Counted from the first letter of the stretch, positions 43,689 through 55,167 are shown. The stretch: DNA of 64,000 nucleotides from Sordaria brevicollis (GCA_033439795.1 JAUTDP010000005.1:3439001-3503000); one strand, 5' to 3'. Translations and numbers: made by a program. Notes: a model not told the origin generated them from the letters alone.

Positions 43689-43728
43689 TTCAAACTTTTT
43701 CTGTAAAAAGTTCGAGCCGATCTGGGCC
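43689..43728 (-). repeat. Right terminal inverted repeat
   Basis: Reverse complement of the left end with five mismatches in 40. Its inner part (ACTTTTTCTGTAAAAAGT read on the plus strand) forms a small hairpin. Confidence 0.75.
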
Positions 43729-44453
43729 TTTACTATTTGCGCGCTTCCAATAAATTGAGTCGTTGTTTTCGTTACTACTTTTCCAACCTCCTGACTAATA
43801 TCTCGCCAACAACCCCAACCCGATCGGCCCTTTTCTCGCCATCCTGCTGCCCCTTGGCATAGCTCCGAGAGTCACCGTGTTTGCTTGCCCACCGCTCAAT
43901 CGCCAATCGCCGACATCCTTTTTTGTTGACCGGGTTGCCGGATCAAGATTCTCGCGACAACCTTCTTTCTTCTTCCCCGCAAGGATGGAATCAAGACGAC
44001 TGTCCACGCACTGCGACGCTGCGATGCTCCCAACATTATGGCAGCCTTATCACTTTCCGACGAGTGACGACGGTCAAGAAACGAAAAACACGGACATGGA
44101 TCAGGGACAGGCAAGGCCACAGACACAGGGCACAACACCGCATCTACATACCCCCTTGTTGATCCAGGTTCGGTGTACAACTCGACCGCATGTCTGAGAC
44201 CCCATCCAACCATCCACCCGTCATCCACAGCACCATGGAAATCATGGAAACAGGGACACTGATGTCGATCTGCCTGTATATATCGGGGCCCTTTCCCGCA
44301 CGACTCGAGGCCGTGTCCAGACTGTTCCATCACACAAAGGACCTTTTCCATCAACGTGTCCTGTCTTGTGTCTGGTGAGAGCGGCAAAACACCAAAAGAA
44401 CGAGAGGTCAAAGCTCCATCTAAAAGTCCTCCACACCGTCATCAAATCGCACC
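43729..44453. other. Promoter region of the beta-glucosidase gene
   Basis: Normal composition resumes right after the inverted repeat. A TATATA-like box lies near 44275-44281, about 175 bp before the ATG. Short frames on both strands are not credible. The element ends about 725 bp from the start codon, so its silencing could reach this promoter (inference). Confidence 0.5.
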
Positions 44454-47425
44454 ATGAAGTTCGCCATTCCGCTTGCCTTGCTGGCGAGCGGCAATCTCGC
44501 CCTGGCTGCACCCGAGCCTGTCCAACATCAACAGGTAAGCTTCGAGATATATATCATCCCGTCGGCCCTATCCGTCCCATCTTTCCCGCTTCCTTCGATC
44601 CCGTTTCCGGCTTGCTGGATCTTCATAACTGTATCACTGCATCCCATAGTAGTGCTACCAAACATCTGCACGTCCTATTTTATCCAGATTGACCCTTCAT
44701 ATCGCACCCTGACTGTTGGGCTCAACAGTGCTTTCCAGACATGCATATCAGACATGCTCTCCCATGGCTGTCTGCACAAACAGTCTTGGGAGCTTCGATC
44801 CCATTTGCTGACATAGACTCGTCAACACAGCTCCACAAGAGGGCGCTTGCCTACTCGGAACCCCATTACCCATCACCATGGATGGACCCCAAGGCCGTCG
44901 GCTGGGAAGAGGCGTACGAAAAGGCAAAGGCCTTTGTCTCCCAGCTGACCCTACTGGAAAAGGTCAACCTAACAACCGGTATCGGGTATGTGACCTGTGA
45001 GATCCTATACTCCATGCAAAGCTAACGACATACACACAGTTGGGGCGCTGAACAATGCGTCGGGCAAACAGGCGCCATCCCTCGACTTGGCTTAAAGAGC
45101 ATGTGCATGCAAGATGCCCCCTTGGGCGTGCGTGGCACCGATTACAACTCAGTCTTCCCCGCCGGAGTAACAGTCGCCGCTACCTTCGATCGAGGTCTCA
45201 TGTACAGACGCGGATATGCTTTGGGCGAGGAGGCCAGGGGCAAGGGCGTCACGGTTCTGCTGGGCCCTGTTGCCGGTCCGCTCGGCCGTGCCCCCGAAGG
45301 CGGCCGTAACTGGGAAGGCTTCTCTCCCGACCCTGTCCTTACCGGTATCGCCATGGCTGAGACCGTCAAGGGAACACAAGATGCTGGTGTCGTTGCTTGC
45401 GCCAAGCACTTTGTCGGCAACGAGCAAGAACACTTTAGACAGGTTGGAGAGGCACAGGGATACGGTTACAACATCTCCGAGACTCTGTCCTCGAACATTG
45501 ACGACAAGACCATGCACGAAATGTACCTCTGGCCCTTTGTCGATGCCGTCAGGGCTGGCGTAGGCTCCGTCATGTGCGTCTACACCCAGGCCAACAACTC
45601 GTACGGCTGCCAAAACTCCAAGCTTCTCAACAACCTGCTCAAGCAGGAGAACGGATTCCAGGGCTTCGTCATGAGCGATTGGCAGGCCCAGCACACTGGT
45701 GTCGCGAGCGCTGCTGCCGGTCTCGACATGAGCATGCCTGGTGATACCGTGTTCAACAGCGGCCGCAGCTACTGGGGAGCCAACTTGACCCTCGCTGTCC
45801 TCAACGGAACCCTTCCGCAGTGGCGCGTTGACGACATGGCCATGCGCATCATGGCTGCTTTCTTCAAGGTTGGCCAAACCATCGAAGACCAGGAGCCCAT
45901 CAACTTTTCCTTCTGGACTCTTGACACCTATGGCCCGCTGCACTGGGCCGCTGGCAAGGATTATCAGCAAATCAACGGACACGTTGACGTTCAGGGAGAC
46001 CACGGTAGTCTTATTAGGGAGATCGCGGCTCGGGGAACAGTGCTGTTGAAGAACAACGGTTCCCTCCCTCTCAACAAGCCCAAGTTCTTGGCTGTCATTG
46101 GCGAGGACGCTGGCCCGAACCCCTTTGGACCCAATGCGTGCGGCGATCGTGGATGTGACAATGGTACCTTGGGTATTGGCTGGGGTTCCGGTACCGCCAA
46201 CTTCCCGTACCTTGTTACTCCCGACCAGGCCCTGCAGGCTCGCGCTATTCAGGATGGTTCTCGCTACGAGAGCATCTTGAGGAACCATGCTCCCAAGGAG
46301 ATCAAGGCTCTCGTTTCCCAGCAGGACGCTACTGCTATCGTCTTTGTCAATGCTGATAGCGGTGAGGGTTACATCAACGTTGAGGGTAACGAGGGTGACC
46401 GCTTGAACCTTACCCTCTGGAAGGAGGGCGATGCGCTGGTCAAGAACGTCTCGAGCTGGTGCAACAACACCATTGTCGTCATCCACTCGCCCGGTCCCGT
46501 CTTGCTCACGGAATGGTACGACAGCCCCAACATCACCGCCATCCTCTGGGCCGGCATGCCTGGTCAAGAAAGCGGCAACTCCATCACCGATGTCTTGTAT
46601 GGCAGAGTCAATCCCTCCGGTCGCTCTCCTTTCACCTGGGGCGCCACTCGCGAAAGCTATGGTACCGATGTTCTCTATGAGCTTAATAACGGAAACGACG
46701 CTCCTCAGCAAGACTACTCTGAAGGCGTCTTTATCGACTACCGCCACTTTGACAAGGCCGACTCCCCTGTCATCTACGAGTTTGGTTACGGACTGAGCTA
46801 CACCACCTTCAACTACAGCAACCTGAAGATTGAGAAGCACGAAGTCGGCGAGTACACTCCCACCACGGGACAGACGGAGCAAGCGCCCACTTTCGGCAAC
46901 TTTTCCGAGAACGTGGAAGACTACGTCTTCCCCTCAGAGGAGTTCCCCTACATCTATCAGTTCATCTACCCCTACCTCAACAGCACCGACATGGCTGCTT
47001 CCAGCGGTGATGCGCACTATGGCAAGACGGCCGAGGAGTTCTTGCCGCCCAAGGCTAACGATGGATCGGCGCAGCCTTTGCTTCGCTCTTCCGGTAACCA
47101 CCATCCTGGCGGCAACCCCGCCCTTTACGACATCATGTACACTGTCACGGCGGATATCACCAACACTGGCAAGGTGGCAGGCGATGAAGTGCCGCAGCTG
47201 TATGTCAACCTGGGCGGGCCCGAGGACCCCAAGGTGGTGTTGAGAGGGTTCGATAGACTCCGGGTCGAGCCTGGTGAGAAGGTGCAGTTCCGGGCCGTGT
47301 TGACGAGGAGAGATTTGAGCTCTTGGGATACCGAGGTGCAGGATTGGGTGGTTACTGAGTACCCGAAGAAGGTGTTTGTTGGGCCCAGCTCGAGGAGGTT
47401 GGAGCTTGAGGAGGAGCTTTCTTGA
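44454..47425 (+). CDS. gh3-3: GH3 beta-glucosidase
   Basis: Three exons, 44454-44534, 44831-44985 and 45040-47425 (873 residues); the first intron is long (296 bp). Signal peptide residues 1-19 ([19 protein letters not shown]), then [20 protein letters not shown] across the first junction. The GH3 N-terminal barrel holds [26 protein letters not shown] and the nucleophile Asp292 in [11 protein letters not shown]. The C-terminal sandwich and acid/base region follow ([12 protein letters not shown], then [22 protein letters not shown]), and a fibronectin-III-like domain ends the protein ([20 protein letters not shown]). It is secreted and hydrolyses cellobiose to glucose, the last step of cellulose breakdown, and so fits the AA9 and AA14 genes nearby. 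Unspliced, the frame begins only at 45101. I believe it is the N. crassa gh3-3 orthologue, from memory. Confidence 0.94.
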
Positions 47426-48229
47426 ATGGGGGTTGAAGATGTAGCTGTTGGATAGCATTTGTAAGAGAATACCATGATTTTGTGTTTGTCTGTTCACCTT
47501 GCGATCAATTGTTGCTGTCTTTCTTGCGATGTTCCTCGATGCCAAATGCTGACCTGTACGTACCTTAGATCCTGAAGGGATTCCTCCGCCATCTGCCCTT
47601 GCCTTGTGCTGCTTCGATTCGAGACCGTGAGGACCTCGAAGGCCAACCAAACCACGAGCCCCACGCTGACCTTGGGCAACTGCCAACATCGCACCTTCCA
47701 AGTTTCCCATCGTGACCGCGACTTCCCAAGGCAGGTGTGGGGTCAAATCACATCGCCGTTTGCCTTGAGGTTTTCTTCTGACGCTCCTTCCATCCTTTCG
47801 TCTTCGGACAAAAACTCGGTCTTCGGACCCGAGATTGCACGCCAACAACATCAGCTGGAGGCAACTGCGAGACGCGTTTGTCACTTTTTCTCCCGAGGCC
47901 CACTTGAACTTCCGCGGTCTTCTCGTCCCCCACCAACACGCCCTCTCCTCATTCCTTTTTCTCCCATCACCACCTTTCTCCTCTAACCTTCTCTTCACTT
48001 TCAACTTCCAGAATAGAGTCAGGTCGCGATCAATCAACACCTCTTTCTCTTTGCGGCGTCCGGCACTCTCTCCTTTGCCGTTCGTTACTTACTCCCACTC
48101 TCGTTACCTCTTCGTTACTACCTCCTGCAAGGGCATCCTCTTCGGCGAAACACTCTTTCAGTCTTTCTCGTCACTCGTTCGGAAGTTGACACTCAGCAAA
48201 CCAAGAGTCCGACAAGGGCCATTGTCACG
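47426..48229. other. Intergenic 47426-48229
   Basis: Beta-glucosidase 3' end and promoter/leader of the PAN-like gene; the leader is pyrimidine-rich from ~47940. No gene recognised; long antisense frames here extend from the beta-glucosidase. Confidence 0.5.
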
Positions 48230-50250
48230 ATGCGCTTCCACTTTGTTGCGGGCTTGATCGCCTTTGTCGGCGGCTTCACCGGCGGCCTGGGAGTTCGCGC
48301 TGCTGGAGTTTATGCTGCTGGAGTTCATGCTGCTGGAGTTCATGCTGCTGGACTGGTGGTGGCTGCGGAGGGTGTGGTTCAGCCTGGTGGTGGTGGTGAG
48401 TAAATACCTGGCACTGGACGCCTTGTTCACGTTTGCAATCTCCTTTTGTCTCTTGCGCATTTTGGATTCACAGAAAAGCCTGTATACACCTCGTGCTTCC
48501 CAGTTCCGAGTCGCTGCTTACGACCTACAATGAGTGCACCTGCTAACAGCTTCCACTTCTAGGCACGGCCCTCGCCAACAATGACCGTCCCACTGACACC
48601 AGTGCTGCCTTCATCCCTTTCGTTCCACTTGTTACTCCCAGCACCTTCCTTACATCTACGGTCAGCGGCATTGATGGCGCCAGCACTTCTTCCAGCACCA
48701 CATCCCGCCAATTCATTAGCAACGCACCCCTTTCCTGCCCCCGCGACAACGGCACCTGGTGGACTGTCCGTTCACACCCCCCTCCTGGGAGCAACCAGGT
48801 TTTCGAACTCGAGTGCGGCATTGATTACTACGATCCCTATTCCAAAAAGAATCATTACGTTGACTCGGGCATGAGGGACAGCTGGGAGGAGTGCGCAAAG
48901 TGGTGCGATACACTTGACAATTGTTTGACGTTTGCCTTCATTGCAGGCATTCCTTTGAAGCCGAACTGCTGGTTGAAGGACAGCATTGAAGGACGCACAC
49001 TCAACTCGAACAGCTGGGGAGGCAGACTCGTCGCCGTTGACGGTTCCCGTCGTCTCCCTCGTCACGATGACAGAGGCAACAGTGTCGCTCTTACCACTGA
49101 CACTGGCCCGATCAAGCCTAGGGGTACTATTGTTACTGCCAACACCTTGCCCACCTCCACGGTCAGCAACATTGATCGCGACAGCACCTCGGTTAGCATC
49201 TCGTCTTCGGGCCCTGAACCCAAATCCCCAATCCTCTGCCCCCGCGACAACAATACCTACTGGATCGACCATGGGCGTTCACGCCATGCGTTCAAAGTCC
49301 AATGCGGCATGGATCATTATGACCCCGCGCACAACTGGAACTTTGACAAGGGAATGAAGAACAGCTGGGAGGAATGCGCAATGTGGTGCGGGGAGTTTAA
49401 CCACTGTCTAGGCTTCAGCTACATTGGCGGCATTCCCTTGAAGCCGAATTGCTGGCTGAAGAGCAACTTGAGCGGAGAGGTAGAGAACTGGAACAGTTGG
49501 GGTGGCACGTGGGTTGGCGTTAGCTCCTATCTCGATGACCATGGTGACGGAGACAACAGTGTCATTGCCAACACTGTCGGCGGCCCTTCGAAGCAGACAA
49601 CTACAGTTCACCCCGTCAAGATTGACACAACTACCGAGTTCGTCCAGGACACTGCCTTTACAACTGCGGTCACCACTGTTGTCACGACAGAGTTGGTGAA
49701 GCCCATGGCACCTGCCACCACGATCCAAGTCGTCCCCACAAGCGGATCATTGTCGACCCCGATTGATTTCCATGTGACCTGCACTCACGACGATTGGTGG
49801 GCGGATGAAAGAGCTGCCTGGCGTGCGATCGAGTACTTCTGCGAGGGTGGCCGTGACGGAACCTTTGGTGGTCAAGCTTCTGACAAGATTCTACACGAAG
49901 AGGACTCATTCGCGGCTGCCTACTGGCCTTACAACGGCACCGCAGTCATCACCAGCGTCGGTTCCTTGCCGGGTTGCACCATCAAAGTTGACAAGACTCT
50001 GTGCATGGATAGATTCAGGTCTGTCATGTATGGCTGTGACTTGGATGTCAAGTACCAGAAGCGTGGTGGAACGGTCAATGACGGCTGCTTCGCATGGTCT
50101 ATCCACATGCAGTCGTGGCCGAATGTGGGCCAGTGTCATGATCAGGACACGGATGGTTTGGGCTTGTGTGCGGTCTGGAGCACCAGCTATGACCCTTCAG
50201 ATTCTACGACTCGCGACGGCCTCAAGATTGACTGGTTCCCTCGTGATTAG
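48230..50250 (+). CDS. Secreted protein with two PAN-like modules
   Basis: Exons 48230-48395 and 48563-50250 (617 residues), phase 1, GTGAGT donor and TTCTAG acceptor. The N-terminus is signal-like (MRFHFVAGLIAFVGGFTGG) and runs into an Ala-Ala-Gly-Val-His repeat at ~24-43. Two homologous modules follow, at ~114-200 and ~281-370. Each starts CPRDN-x-T-x-W and has an SWEECA-x-WC helix, then a Cys, F-x-x-I and GIPLKPNCWLK, and ends NSWGG, which matches the Cys pattern of PAN/Apple modules (carbohydrate or protein binding). The Thr/Ser-rich linker leads to a C-terminal Cys-rich domain (~457-617, from DFHVTCTHDDWW to KIDWFPRD) that I do not recognise. Probably cell-wall or extracellular; binding function inferred. 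No catalytic motif seen. Confidence 0.75.
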
Positions 50251-50793
50251 AGCTGGATCTGAGGCTACGGAAAGTGTGGTGGCATCGCCATCAAGCGTGC
50301 TCGTTCAGGGTAGGAGTAAACCTAATTCGGAGGAAGGTGTTTGGCAAAGTTGGCCTTTCGTCCCCGATGTACCTTCATCTGACACCACAGTTAGAGATCA
50401 CAACCAAATTATAGGTAGCTCCCCAAGTGCAAGTTGCCCCTGCTGACTTTTGTCCATTCCCATTTCCGAACTGTCTCTCACCTTGGTCTTTTTCGGTTGT
50501 TCTTGCTCAGTCTCGTAGTCGAGACCCCAGTTGTGTTTTGCTTTTCCTCCTTTCAAGTCAAACAGACTCCGCGCAAAGGGTTCGTTGCTTCAGTCTGACT
50601 GGTAAATAACCCATGCTTATTCTCTTCACAGGATATCACATTGGATCTTTTTCTGACTCTCACCATATCTCTTCCACTAGGCATCGGCCAAATACAATCA
50701 TTCGTATCGTCTTTTTCGCTTCCCATTTAATCCAACAACAAACCCATTTTTAACTCGACAACAATCAACAACACCACGTACCAACAAATCAAG
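50251..50793. other. Intergenic 50251-50793
   Basis: Between two plus-strand genes; 3' end of the PAN-like gene and promoter of the oxidoreductase. Nothing else seen. Confidence 0.55.
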
Positions 50794-52544
50794 ATGGATC
50801 CCGAGTCCCTGACCCCCAATCGCGTACAGCCCGTGATACAAGTACCTGCCCCGAAACCCACAAGACCCCGGCTCACCCAGTGGCACAAATTTGTAGACCG
50901 CCTTGTGACAATCAATCCATGCCCCGATGGTCCTCCCTACAACCCCGCGTTCAAGATCTGGCGCAACGACCTGTACCCGGTTCCAGGCGACGACGAAGTC
51001 TGCATCCGTTCGCGCGCCATCGGGTTGAACCACATCGACTGGAAGAATCTGGAGCACGAGATTATGGTCAAGCAGTGGCCGGAGATTTTGGGGTTTGAGG
51101 TTGCGGGTGTGGTTGAGGCAGTGGGGTCGAACGTCAAGGAGTCGGAGGTGAGGATTGGGCAGGCGGTGATGGCGGTGAGTGGAACGGTTGGGATGCAGCC
51201 TGGTATGAAGCCTAGTTCTGGTGCTCGTGGTGGCATGAAGACGGCGACTCAAGAAAACACAAAAAAGGCTGATACGGCTGGGGAACGTGAAGCCAAGAAA
51301 GTCGTTGAAAAGACTCTCGGAAATGTAACCAGGATGGGAGAATGGATTGGAAGAGCCGGCGGGTTCCAAGACGTGACTTGTGTGCCCAAGAGCTGGGTTA
51401 CCAGGATGCCGGCAAGCTGGATATTTGAATGGGCGGCCGGTGTTCCGTGAGTGTGCTCCTGTGCTTCCTTCTCCCATATCCACTGCTGCTTATGCTAATC
51501 GTACATATATCTTCCTACAGACTAGTCTACATTACGGCTTGCTCGGCTATCGTCTGCGGGCTAGGTATTCAGCTGCCCTTCATGTCGCCATCCTACCTGG
51601 CCGCACCCGTGAATCCACAACCCTGGCAAACTCCAGCCGTTCCCCCATCCGGCCAAGGCACAAAACCCATCAGGTCGGTCCTAATTCTGGGTGGGACATC
51701 GGGAGTTGGCAGTTCGGTCATCCAGCTCTTGCGCATTGCACTCGGCCGCGAGGCCATGATCATCGCAGCCAGCTGCTCACCGGGTTACTTTCGCGCTCTC
51801 AAGGACCGCGGGGCTACTGTCACGCTACGTGCTGATACGGGCGGTCTCTTTAAGAAGGTGATAATTATAACGCAAGGACAAGGTGTGGATGCCATTGTTG
51901 ATTGCATCGGTGGTGCTGCTTGTTTGGAGGAGCGCCGGAGAAATAAGATTGATTTGGGAGAGGAGTGGGATGGGGAGACGGACGAGGAGATGGACCTCCC
52001 ACGTGACGAGATGGATGTTAATGAGGAGGGCGAGGAAGGGGAGGGCGAGGAACAGGAGGGCGAGGAAGGGATTGGCGAGGAAGGGAATGGCGAGGAAGGG
52101 AATGGCGAGGAAGGGAATGGCGAGGAAGGGAATGGTGAGGAAGGGAATGGCGAGGAACAGAAGGGCGAGGAACAGAAGGGCGAGGAACAGAAGGACGACA
52201 CACCTGCACGGGAGAGCGCAGACCTCGCAGAGCCCCTGGAGATCTGGGACGTCTTCAACAGAGATGGACCCAAGCTGTACGTTGAAGTGGCTACGGGTCA
52301 GCAAACCGATGTGCCCGAGGACAGGGAGATTACTGCGAAGAAGGTGTTTTCGAGAATGATCTTGATGGAACGTCATGGTTCGCGCGTGATGGAAGCTTTG
52401 CCAGGCTTGATCGAGTCTGGACAGTTCCAATTTCCGCATCCGGGAGGAATTCAAGTGGTGGGTGCGGGATTGACGAGTATTCCTGGTGCGTTGGAGAAGT
52501 TGAAGGAAGGAAGTGGGGGGCAGAAGTTTGTGATTAAGATGTAG
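50794..52544 (+). CDS. Medium-chain dehydrogenase/reductase with acidic insert
   Basis: Exons 50794-51446 and 51521-52544 (558 residues), GTGAGT donor, ACAG acceptor, phase 2. Residues ~80-130 hold the N-terminal GroES-like fold (RAIGLNHIDWKN, GFEVAGVVEAVGSNV). Residues ~272-340 hold the Rossmann NAD(P)-binding part (VLILGGTSGVGSSVIQLLR, then DAIVDCIGG). The C-terminus (SGQFQFPHPGGIQVVGAG) completes the fold. Zinc ligands of alcohol dehydrogenases are not evident, so the quinone-oxidoreductase/trans-enoyl-reductase branch is the best fit. An acidic, Gly/Asn-rich insert of ~75 residues interrupts the Rossmann half; it is encoded by a 15-bp tandem repeat. No secondary-metabolite synthase neighbours it, so a polyketide role is not supported. 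Confidence 0.8.
52028..52195 (+). repeat. 15-bp coding minisatellite, about 11 copies
   Basis: Unit GGCGAGGAAGGGAAT, translated Gly-Glu-Glu-Gly-Asn, with variants ending CAGAAG (Gln-Lys) at the 3' end. It lies in frame within the oxidoreductase gene and keeps its frame. Confidence 0.9.
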
Positions 52545-53041
52545 ATTTGTTCGATTTTTCTATGCGGTTGTTGTCGACTAGACAGGTCGAGGAGGTCTTA
52601 CATATTGGATACGAGCCGCAGTTTAGGTTGTATGCTTTTGGAATCATCCTTCTTCGTTTTCACTGGTGACGCCTGCTTCACCGGAGCTCGTCAAACAGCC
52701 CCCTCCTTTCAAGTGTTCCTGAAAACAGCAACAACTGTTGAGGGTGGTCACGTGCAGACCGACCTCAACGGCACCATTCACGGCCATAACCATTCACCTC
52801 TGGAGGCAACGGCCCCACCTACACTTTGCCCTACTTCTGGACTTCAGGCCAGCGCACCATCTGATCTTTCTTTCGCAACACATCACACAATCGATTGTTG
52901 ATTCCTTTCGTGGCCATCCAAGCTCTTCACAGAAACTGCAATCACCACCATTCCACGGCCGAGAGAAGTGAGCAAAAAACATACGCGCGCACTCTTATGG
53001 ATTCATTACTGACCTTTTCTCGTCACTACAGAGCATTCACC
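52545..53041. other. Intergenic 52545-53041
   Basis: Promoter and leader of the following gene. The frame is open upstream from 52895, but I see no ATG earlier than 53042 in a convincing context. Confidence 0.5.
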
Positions 53042-54943
53042 ATGGAAAACCCTGGTGGATTACCGCCGCCAAAGAAGAACGGCAGGCAGCCACACGGCGC
53101 CCCCCTCCCACTCGCGACCCGACAGGTTCATGTTGCGAATAATCAGCACCCTGGCTACGACCAGGAGATGGAGGTGGACATCGTCAACGACCAAGATGTC
53201 GCTCCGGTTGAGAACAGCGGAGCTCCCACTACTCAGGCGCCTCACGAGGAACAATCCGAGGTTCAATACTATGGGCCTGTTTCCGCTTTTGATGATGCGT
53301 TCCGCACTGACGAGCAGAACGAGCGGCGCATGGGCGTTGAGCGCCTTCCTTTGCAAGGTCGCTATCTACAACTTGTCAATCCCACCCATGTTCATTTCAA
53401 GGACAATGGTCGATTCAATCAAGACGAGCTTGAACTGATGGGCTACCATCACTCTATGATCAATTGGTATGCTCCGGACCAGAACATAAAGAAGCCGGGC
53501 ACGCATATTCAGCTCGCGGCAAAGGTTGCCGTTGATGACGAGAGCCTTGGGGCTCTATGCAATACCATTCAACAAGAAGCAAAGAGACACAATAGTCAAA
53601 TTGCCAACATCTGGGTCCAATTTCAAGACCCTACCGAACAGAGCAGGCTCTCAAAGGCCCTTCATGGAGCCACATGCAGCAAAACAACTCCGATGTCTGA
53701 CAACACGGTCAAGATAGGAACAGAGAGTCCTAGAGCTGGACACGCAGTTGCAGAGTGTGCCCAACTGGATCACGGGCGTCCGGTTACGCCGCCCAACGGC
53801 GATGGCCACACTTGGCTCTCGGAACGTTCCTCGCAATCGAGCCATCGCTCCAATGAGCGCTCAAGCACACCGTCCAGCGAGGACATGGCTCCCAGCGAGG
53901 ACATGGCGCCCAGTCTACTTGCCCGCTCGCAATCGAGAAACATGATCGATATTTGTCTTCGCCATCAGTGGCCTCCCAAGACATCTCTCGATATACAATC
54001 GTCGGGACTGGACTGCCTTGTCGTGGTCATGCGCTGCATCGTCTCCTATCTAGAGCCACAGGACTTGCGCAATTCAACCATTCAGTTGGCCCAACAAGGC
54101 GACCATCTCACCAGGCTGTTTTGGTCACTGGTGTGGATGGACTTTGACCAAGCGGGATCCGATGCGACGGACGGCATGCGACGTCAGTTCATGGACGAGT
54201 TCCGCAAAAAGGAACATCTCGAACCAAACGAGGATCCTCCTTTTATCGATCTAGCTCGGTCTGACGAAGCATTCATGAGGAGCTTCTGGTCACAGGAGGG
54301 TCTCTTCACCCTTGGATTCACCATGGTGCGCGAGCCTCCCGACGGCCAATGGCATCAGATAACGGAGCGTTGCTTGGACTTGATCTGGGACGGGAAAACC
54401 ACGCTCGAGGACTACATCAGTAGCCTTCAGGGTTACCGTTCCCGTCCTGATGGCAGTTTCGTAATGATTTCTGTCTTTGGAGCACCCGATGTTCTCCCCG
54501 TTCTTTACAGGCCAGAAGGCGGTCAAAGAATCCATAACTTCTACGATCAGATCCGGGGCTTCACTGTCAAGCTTGAGCATTATGAGGACGGACTGGATAT
54601 TGGCTACCGCTTGATTGCCGTAGTCAGGCTCAGGGGAGAAGCTGACCCATGCGATGCCGTGCGCTTGTATCGGCCCAACGGATTACTGGTTAGGCCGACC
54701 ACCGAAACGGACTACTTTCCGACATCTTGGAGAGTGTCTAGTTCCGAGCCATACATGCTCTTTTATGCTCGCTGTGAGCTGCCTGACATGTATGACATTG
54801 TTCGGTATCCCGAGCTACCGGCCAACCACCTCGAGAGTCGGAGCTTCTGCTTCCGGTCGGCCGTCCCCTCGCAAGGACAGACGCCCGAGCCCAACAGCTC
54901 CGGTGCAATCGGCAGTGAGGACTCCTCCTCGGAGGCCGATTAG
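53042..54943 (+). CDS. Unrecognised protein, weakly USP-like
   Basis: A 633-residue single-exon frame from ATG 53042 (MENPGGLPPPKKNGRQ). Residues 1-90 are charged and disordered. A globular part covers ~95-180 and a Ser-rich linker ~230-300. The C-terminal half (~305-600) faintly resembles a ubiquitin-specific protease: SSGLDCLVVVMRCI at the place of the Cys box, and DIGYRLIAVVRLRG ... EPYMLFYARC at the place of the His/Tyr end. The usual Asn-x-Gly-x-x-Cys-Tyr start and Gly-His-Tyr are missing, so if related it would be inactive. This assignment is speculative. After the TAG at 54941-54943 the frame stays open 34 more codons (ending GGIIHPEGKKGGK) to a second stop at 55046-55048, so the stop might be recent. 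Confidence 0.5.
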   Translation: MENPGGLPPPKKNGRQPHGAPLPLATRQVHVANNQHPGYDQEMEVDIVNDQDVAPVENSGAPTTQAPHEEQSEVQYYGPVSAFDDAFRTDEQNERRMGVERLPLQGRYLQLVNPTHVHFKDNGRFNQDELELMGYHHSMINWYAPDQNIKKPGTHIQLAAKVAVDDESLGALCNTIQQEAKRHNSQIANIWVQFQDPTEQSRLSKALHGATCSKTTPMSDNTVKIGTESPRAGHAVAECAQLDHGRPVTPPNGDGHTWLSERSSQSSHRSNERSSTPSSEDMAPSEDMAPSLLARSQSRNMIDICLRHQWPPKTSLDIQSSGLDCLVVVMRCIVSYLEPQDLRNSTIQLAQQGDHLTRLFWSLVWMDFDQAGSDATDGMRRQFMDEFRKKEHLEPNEDPPFIDLARSDEAFMRSFWSQEGLFTLGFTMVREPPDGQWHQITERCLDLIWDGKTTLEDYISSLQGYRSRPDGSFVMISVFGAPDVLPVLYRPEGGQRIHNFYDQIRGFTVKLEHYEDGLDIGYRLIAVVRLRGEADPCDAVRLYRPNGLLVRPTTETDYFPTSWRVSSSEPYMLFYARCELPDMYDIVRYPELPANHLESRSFCFRSAVPSQGQTPEPNSSGAIGSEDSSSEAD

Positions 54944-55167
54944 ACTCACGGCCAGCCAGCCAGTGCAGGTCCATTAGCCTCAAAGCAGGCTCCCAAGGTG
55001 CCACCTGGTGGTATCATTCACCCTGAGGGCAAGAAAGGTGGCAAATAGAGTATAACTGCAATACAATTGACCACCTTATACCTTAATCGCATGTGACTTC
55101 TCCTGTTTTTGTGTGTGCGTGATAATGATATCTCAAAACTTGATGCCCTTGCGTTTGATGATATTCT

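Larger units (their letters stand above)
40262..43728. mobile_element. RIP-degraded element with 40-bp inverted ends
   Basis: The 40 bases at 40262-40301 and the reverse complement of 43689-43728 match at 35 of 40 positions; both start GGCCCAGATCGGCTCGAAC. TTT lies immediately outside both ends (40259-40261 and 43729-43731), a possible 3-bp target duplication. The core, about 40470-43600, is very AT-rich with almost no CpA or TpG, as RIP leaves. A minus-strand stretch around 42400-42560 still reads as an acidic, protein-like frame with stops, hinting at a former coding region. I cannot assign a transposon superfamily. The 160 bases just inside the left end are not RIP-like, so RIP is patchy or the core is a later insertion into a smaller element. 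Confidence 0.7.

Noticed and set aside
45149..46882. 577-codon minus-strand frame antisense to the beta-glucosidase
   Set aside because: Shadow of biased codon use in the GH3 gene; sequence is low in structure and unrelated to known proteins.
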